The notes beneath the pieces are model-generated. The model had not been told where the DNA came from. It ran no database searches and saw only the letters and a list, made by a program, of their open reading frames with translations. This document shows, in pieces, positions 60,451 through 64,000 of a stretch of DNA of 64,000 bases. Source of the stretch: JAHEJX01 sp041605955 (GTDB lineage: Bacteria > Actinomycetota > Acidimicrobiia > Spongiisociales > UBA5794); NCBI GenBank assembly GCA_041605955.1, contig JBFIXI010000012.1, forward strand, positions 1-64,000, read 5' to 3'. The position numbers and the translations under genes are program-made. Numbering within the stretch: position 1 is the first letter of the stretch; the number at the start of each line of letters is the position of its first letter.

Positions 60451-60781
60451 GTTGAGCGTGGCCGGCCGCTGGACCTGATACCGCCCGTTCCGCTCGCGGG
60501 ACCTCTCGAATCACCGTGGCGGCCGCCGGCCAGTCGCGGGCCCGAAGGCGGCGTTGGTCGCCGCCCCCGAGCCCGTTTCCCGTGCGAGAAACCGGACCTC
60601 GTTCACGAACGCGGTGACGTTCTTCCCCGACGTGAGATCCGGCTTCCCCGACGTGAGATCCGGCCTCCAGCCGGGTGATTCCGGGACGCAGTCGGTCGAG
60701 ATCAGGATTCCGCGCACCCACGGCTTCGTTTGTTTCGGTGGACCGCAAGGCTCCGGCTGCGCCGACGCAGCTGGGGCCCGC
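60451..60781. other. Gene-free gap with a 21-bp tandem duplication
   Basis: 331 bases between a rightward kinase and a leftward reductase. The only clear structure is an exact 21-bp duplication at 60623-60643 and 60644-60664, whose unit begins TTCCCCGACG and ends ATCCGGC. A minus-strand frame of 68 codons crosses it, but the composition and repeat-encoded residues make it doubtful. GC-rich short inverted repeats are present near 60500-60560, none terminator-like. Confidence 0.6.
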
Positions 60782-61582
60782 CTAGGGCGTGGCGGTGTCC
60801 TGTTGGGCGGCGGCGATGGCAGTCAGCCGGGGCACCTCCAAGCCGGCCGCAGCGGCGTGGCGCAGGGCGCGTGCCAGGCGGGCCGGCGCGCTGCGGCCCG
60901 TGGCACCGTGGTCCGGGTCGCCGGCGATGGCTGCCTCCATGCCGGCGATGTGCCGGTCCCTGTCGAGGGGAGCGCCCACCAGCCATTCCTGGATGTCCAG
61001 CACCTCCTGGGCGACCTCTGCTGCCAGCTGACGGTTGCCTTCCCACAGGTCGGTCACCGTGCCGCCGGTGACGAGGCCGCCGATGTTGGCGGTCAGGATG
61101 TAGAGGTTCTTGGTGACCAGCTCCGCAGTGAGGTCGGCGGGGTCAGCGAGCACAGTGGCAGGGATGCCGATCGTGTCCAGCGCAGCGCACAGGGAGGCGG
61201 CATAAGGGCCCCCGACGGGGGAGGGGATGATCACCTTGACGTCTTGTCCCGGCTTCTTTTCGAACCAAACGACCGCCACGGTCGGATCGGTGATCCCGGC
61301 CCGCTGCCAGTCGGGCGGGAGCAGCTCGTTCTGCAGCAGCCCGGCGCGGCCCCGCCACGACGGTGGCAGCTCCTGCAAGACCGTGGGCAGGTCTGCTTCG
61401 GCGACGGCAATCAGCGCGATCTCGGGCGCGGGGTGCTCGTCGGCTACTGCAGCCATATAGAGCTCGCGGGTCACGGGCACGACCACGTGTCCCGACTTCA
61501 GCAGACCCCTGGCGAAGACACCCCCCATCTCGCCCAAGCCGATCAGCACCGCGGTCGGCATCAATGGCGACGCTGGTTCCAT
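60782..61582 (-). CDS. Ketopantoate-reductase-like NAD(P)-binding protein
   Basis: 266 residues from ATG 61582, with TAGATT 7 bases upstream; ATG 61561 starts right at the fold. TAVLIGLGEMGGVFARGLLKSGHVVVPVTRE is a Rossmann loop, followed by IALIAVAEADLPTVLQELPPSWRGRAGLLQNEL. The helical C-terminal half has LTAELVTKNLYILTANIGGLVTGG, matching the Lys-x3-Asn region of ApbA/PanE. The overall match is partial, so pantothenate synthesis is not certain. The substrate could be another 2-oxo or 3-hydroxy acid. Confidence 0.6.
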   Translation of the reverse strand: MEPASPLMPTAVLIGLGEMGGVFARGLLKSGHVVVPVTRELYMAAVADEHPAPEIALIAVAEADLPTVLQELPPSWRGRAGLLQNELLPPDWQRAGITDPTVAVVWFEKKPGQDVKVIIPSPVGGPYAASLCAALDTIGIPATVLADPADLTAELVTKNLYILTANIGGLVTGGTVTDLWEGNRQLAAEVAQEVLDIQEWLVGAPLDRDRHIAGMEAAIAGDPDHGATGRSAPARLARALRHAAAAGLEVPRLTAIAAAQQDTATP

Positions 61583-61596
61583 CGCGGGGAATCTAG

Positions 61597-62013
61597 CTAC
61601 GTGGCCTCCCGGAGCGGCTCAAGAACCAGCACCGGGATGGTGCGGCCGGCCTTCTCCTCATAACCCGCGAAGGAGTCGAGCACGTCGATCAACTTGGCGT
61701 ACAACTCGTCGCGTCGCGACCCACTCGCGAGGATCGTGGCACGAGCCGCCAGGCGCTCCGCGCCTACTTCGATCGTCACCTCGGGGTTGGCACGCACGTT
61801 GTACAGCCAATCGGGATGCTCATCGGCCCCTGCCTTGGATGCCGCCACGACGAACCTATCGCCGTCACGGGCATAGACGAGCGGCGTCACTCGGGCTTTG
61901 CCTGTGCGAGCCCCGGTGGTGTGGAGAAGCAGCAGCGTGGCATCGCGGAAGAACCCGCCTACCACCCCACCGTTCTCTCGGAACTCCGAGATGATCCGAT
62001 CGTTGAAGCTCAC
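61597..62013 (-). CDS. DDN-family (deazaflavin-dependent) nitroreductase-like protein
   Basis: 138 residues from GTG 62013 behind GAGGAGG. FRENGGVVGGFFRDATLLLLHTTGARTGKARVTPLVYARDGDRFVVAASKAGADEHPDWLYNVRANPEVTIEVGAE is the split-barrel F420-binding core, with the G(A/R)xTGxxRxxPL phrase. Family members use reduced F420 to reduce quinones or nitroimidazoles. It lies 14 bases before the ketopantoate-reductase-like gene on the same strand. Confidence 0.87.
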   Translation of the reverse strand: MSFNDRIISEFRENGGVVGGFFRDATLLLLHTTGARTGKARVTPLVYARDGDRFVVAASKAGADEHPDWLYNVRANPEVTIEVGAERLAARATILASGSRRDELYAKLIDVLDSFAGYEEKAGRTIPVLVLEPLREAT

Positions 62014-62058
62014 AACTGAACCTCCTCGTGCTGCCTTCTCAACCAGCTCTCCAGTCGA

Positions 62059-62172
62059 CTATTCCGGGACCGGTATCTCGACGTTGCCGAATACAGTCAC
62101 CAGCAGGGCGAAGATGACCAGCAGTGTCGTCAGCAGCTTCCAGTGGCGCCGCCACCGCATGGTCGGTTTCAC
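62059..62172 (-). CDS. Short single-helix membrane protein (37 aa), candidate
   Basis: A 37-codon frame from GTG 62172, with GAGGGA 8 bases upstream; ATG 62160 would give 33 residues. After a basic start (MRWRRHWK) comes one hydrophobic helix (LLTTLLVIFALLVTVFG), then an acidic end (NVEIPVPE). The positive-inside start and clean helix favour a real small membrane protein in the 232-base gap between the DDN-like and DUF4956 genes. No homologue is known to me. Confidence 0.45.
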   Translation of the reverse strand: MKPTMRWRRHWKLLTTLLVIFALLVTVFGNVEIPVPE

Positions 62173-62245
62173 TGCCGGGTTCCCTCGAGTGCACACGACG
62201 TGGCCGTGGCGCCGGGTGAGCTGCTCCGATGGGCCTGGTCGGGCG

Positions 62246-62938
62246 TCACAGGTCGGTGCGATCGTATCCGGTGAGCAGCGTGACCTTCTGACCGCTCGTG
62301 TGCGCCCGCAGGTCGTTGAGCAGCGCCGTGGCTACCACGCCCCGCTTCAGCTTGACCGTATACAGCAGCTCGGTCAGGGCGCCGCCCCGGATGGACTCCG
62401 CGCTGATCAGCTCGACCTTTTCGGTGTGCGTCAGGAAAGCGGGCTGCAGGGTTGCCGGATCCAGGTCGGGAGGCACTTGCACCTTCACGATCTGACTCTG
62501 GACGTCGAGGCTGAACATGTCGAAACGGTCCATCACCAACACGATCAGCGAGATCACTACCGTCGCGATCGCCGCCAGCAGGTAGAACCGGGTGCCGGTG
62601 GCCATGCCGATAGCCATGGCGAAGAAGATGAACCCGACGTCCCGGGTCTCTTTGACCGCATTGCGGAACCGCACAATCGAGAGGGCGCCCACCAGAGTGA
62701 ACGCGCGGGCGATGTTGGATCCCACCACGAGCATGATCAGTGAAACCAGGATTCCGAGCAGTACCAACGTCTGCACGTACGACTGGCTGTACGAGACTCC
62801 GTGGTGGGTCGCCCGATACACGACCGCGATCACCATCGTCAGCACCGCCGCCAGCGCCAGCGAGACGGCGATGTCTCCGACCGTGAAGGTTGCCGTGAGG
62901 TCGTCCACGTTCTGAAAGATGCTTTGGGCGATGATCAT
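62246..62938 (-). CDS. DUF4956 membrane protein
   Basis: 230 residues. Four helices (DIAVSLALAAVLTMVIAVVY; YVQTLVLLGILVSLIMLVVG; VGFIFFAMAIGMATG; YLLAAIATVVISLIVLVM) and the conserved ARAFTLVGALSIVRFRNAVKETRDVGFIF segment identify DUF4956. A cytoplasmic C-terminal domain of about 80 residues follows. Its ATG overlaps the stop of the VTC-domain gene (ATGA). That pairing recurs in bacteria, and a role in polyphosphate synthesis or transfer is likely (inference). Confidence 0.88.
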   Translation of the reverse strand: MIIAQSIFQNVDDLTATFTVGDIAVSLALAAVLTMVIAVVYRATHHGVSYSQSYVQTLVLLGILVSLIMLVVGSNIARAFTLVGALSIVRFRNAVKETRDVGFIFFAMAIGMATGTRFYLLAAIATVVISLIVLVMDRFDMFSLDVQSQIVKVQVPPDLDPATLQPAFLTHTEKVELISAESIRGGALTELLYTVKLKRGVVATALLNDLRAHTSGQKVTLLTGYDRTDL

Positions 62939-63708
62939 GCTGTGTCCTCGGCTCGGAGCCGCAATCCAGGCGGCGCTCTACCTTCGACGCTCGTGCAGTA
63001 CTTGGAGATCCTGACTAGCTGCATGTTGTGCCGGGCGATCCGCTCGGTGAGCCAATACGGAACCCGCTCGTTGACCTTGACCTCGACAATGGCCAGGTCT
63101 TGAGGCAGCACCGACTGGGTGGGGACCGCGGCATGCAGCTCGAGGTCGGTGGTGCGGCCCCGCAGGTACGTATCAAAGGTCACCCGCAGCCCGGCGTCGG
63201 TTTCCCGACCGATCAGGGCCATGCGGCGATAGCCGACCACGGCGGCCGGCTGGAGGTCGAGGCCGGCCGCCAGCGTCAACACCTCGTCGGCTACCAGGTT
63301 TCCCGGGTTCTCGTCGAGTTGGGGAAGCTCGTGATGGTCGCACAGCGCCAGCGCCTCGCGATAGGGCAGCCGGATCCGGCGCTTCTGCGTCACCCGGTTG
63401 ATGCGTTGCTTGATCTCGACGAAGACGGGGGTCTCCTCGTCGATGCCGTCGGGCTCGCCGTAGTGGCGGATGCGTAGCTTGCGGCGGAACTTGATCCCAT
63501 CGATCTTCTCCCAATAGAACTTGTGATCGACGGTGTCGTAGTAACGACTCCACACTGCGTAGGAGCCGTCGCCACCGTACGGATCCGGATCCAGCCTTTC
63601 TGCCAGGTCGGCTCGCACTGCGCCGATCTGGTCGCGGCCGATCAGATATTTCAGCTCGAACCTGTTGAAGGCTCGGAGCGAGGCCAGGGGATCGAGCACT
63701 GTTGCCAC
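62935..63708 (-). CDS. VTC-domain polyphosphate polymerase-like protein
   Basis: 257 residues from GTG 63708. FNRFELKYLIGRDQIGAVRADLAERL, SYAVWSRYYDTVDHKFYWEKIDGIKFRRKLRIRHYG, VFVEIKQRINRVTQKRRIRLPYREAL and LAIVEVKVNERVPYWL show the tunnel fold, with basic residues that bind ATP and polyphosphate and Glu/Lys metal-site strands. In yeast Vtc4 this domain makes polyphosphate from ATP. TATCGT lies 8 bases before the start. Confidence 0.85.
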   Translation of the reverse strand: MATVLDPLASLRAFNRFELKYLIGRDQIGAVRADLAERLDPDPYGGDGSYAVWSRYYDTVDHKFYWEKIDGIKFRRKLRIRHYGEPDGIDEETPVFVEIKQRINRVTQKRRIRLPYREALALCDHHELPQLDENPGNLVADEVLTLAAGLDLQPAAVVGYRRMALIGRETDAGLRVTFDTYLRGRTTDLELHAAVPTQSVLPQDLAIVEVKVNERVPYWLTERIARHNMQLVRISKYCTSVEGRAPPGLRLRAEDTA

Positions 63709-63751
63709 GGAGGTGAACGATACCGAGGGATCCCTTTTGCGCCGCGGATCC

Positions 63752-64000
63752 TTACCCGGTGGCCGTTACCAACAGCGGATACAGTGCGGCATAGGCGATC
63801 AGCAGCGCGATGCCGGTCGCCCAGGTGTGACGGCCCCGCCTGGCCAGGACGAACGTAAGGCCAGCAATGATTACGGCGCCGGCGATTCCGCCCACGATGA
63901 GCAGATCGCCGTCAACCGTCAGGGTGCGCACCGCCGGGCCAATACCGAGGACCAACGTTGCATCGATCAACGATGATCCGAAGATGTCGCCCACGGCGAG
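63752..64000 (-). CDS. Na+/Ca2+ exchanger family protein, C-terminal fragment
   Basis: Partial: the 5' end lies beyond the window. The visible part begins AVGDIFGSSLIDATLVLGIGP, the alpha-2 repeat of cation/Ca2+ exchangers (G-N/D-x-F-G-S-S). Two more helices follow (LLIVGGIAGAVIIAGLTFVLA; WATGIALLIAYAALYPLLV). The normal alpha-2 motif has Asn in GN; here it is Asp in GD, a variant seen in some relatives. It ends 43 bases upstream of the VTC gene. Confidence 0.75.
   Translation of the reverse strand, partial: LAVGDIFGSSLIDATLVLGIGPAVRTLTVDGDLLIVGGIAGAVIIAGLTFVLARRGRHTWATGIALLIAYAALYPLLVTATG

Noticed and set aside
60511..60717. 68-codon minus-strand frame with a repeated PDLTSGK peptide
   Set aside because: The repeat comes from the 21-bp DNA duplication, there is no ribosome site or -10 box near its start, and composition looks non-coding.

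Overview
The window is GC-rich, densely coded bacterial chromosome from an actinobacterium. Pointers to Actinobacteria are a Cdc48-like AAA ATPase, a DUF3040 protein, a septum-formation-family protein, an F420-type luciferase-like oxidoreductase, a deazaflavin (DDN)-type reductase, a Nei2-like glycosylase and a LexA box of the CGAAC-N4-GTTCG type. Long Thr/Ser/Pro linkers in secreted proteins and the overall gene mix would fit Acidimicrobiia or a relative, but that placement is inference. I see no rRNA, tRNA, insertion sequence, prophage or CRISPR array.

Layout. 1-13.9 kb: the end of hisA, AAA ATPase, an SOS-boxed exonuclease/GIY-YIG nuclease, an RNA methyltransferase coupled to a TPM-domain membrane protein, a thioesterase, a septum-formation-type protein, an AlkA-like glycosylase, metK, an ABC-2 exporter and a nitroreductase. 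13.9-18.7 kb: three-gene proton-translocating transhydrogenase (pntA1-pntA2-pntB) with a striking palindrome in its promoter, then an ECF sigma/anti-sigma/MscS cluster. 19-22.3 kb: a duplicated-domain secreted protein and an M1 peptidase lipoprotein. 22.3-28.6 kb: the branched-chain operon ilvB-ilvN-ilvC-leader-leuA-leuB, with two separate leader-peptide control elements. 28.6-36.4 kb: a frameshifted VOC gene, an F420 oxidoreductase, a QueG-like reductase, a phosphoesterase, and a tightly overlapped SRPBCC-ArsA-small protein-ROK kinase-DUF1232 run. 36.4-42 kb: an aminotransferase and the type II fatty-acid cluster fabD-fabH-fabG-acpP-fabF. 42-51 kb: membrane proteins, a copper-ligand-free cupredoxin, a histidine phosphatase divergent from dinB, DUF3040, a MerR regulator, and the MoxR-DUF58-transglutaminase triad. 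51-64 kb: two unrecognised proteins, a catalytically dead recombinase-like protein, an orphan histidine kinase coupled to a cell-surface protein, a membrane protein behind two perfect Rex/CRP-type palindromes, Nei, HNH, a second ROK kinase, a ketopantoate-reductase-like protein, a DDN reductase, DUF4956 plus a VTC polyphosphate polymerase, and the end of a Na+/Ca2+ exchanger.

Cross-cutting signals. (1) The leuA leader peptide ends in three Leu codons, and the RNA carrying the last two and the stop codon is complementary to the leuA Shine-Dalgarno; this predicts translational attenuation nested inside the ilv-leu transcript. (2) ilvB has its own LVLI leader peptide and a textbook intrinsic terminator. 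(3) At least sixteen operon-head genes have a TANNNT-like -10 box only 6-8 nt before the start codon, so leaderless mRNA seems to be a main mode here. (4) Short exact tandem duplications (13-21 bp) recur in spacers, often across stop codons. Many operons use 1-, 4- or 8-base overlaps, and several start codons below were chosen from those overlaps.
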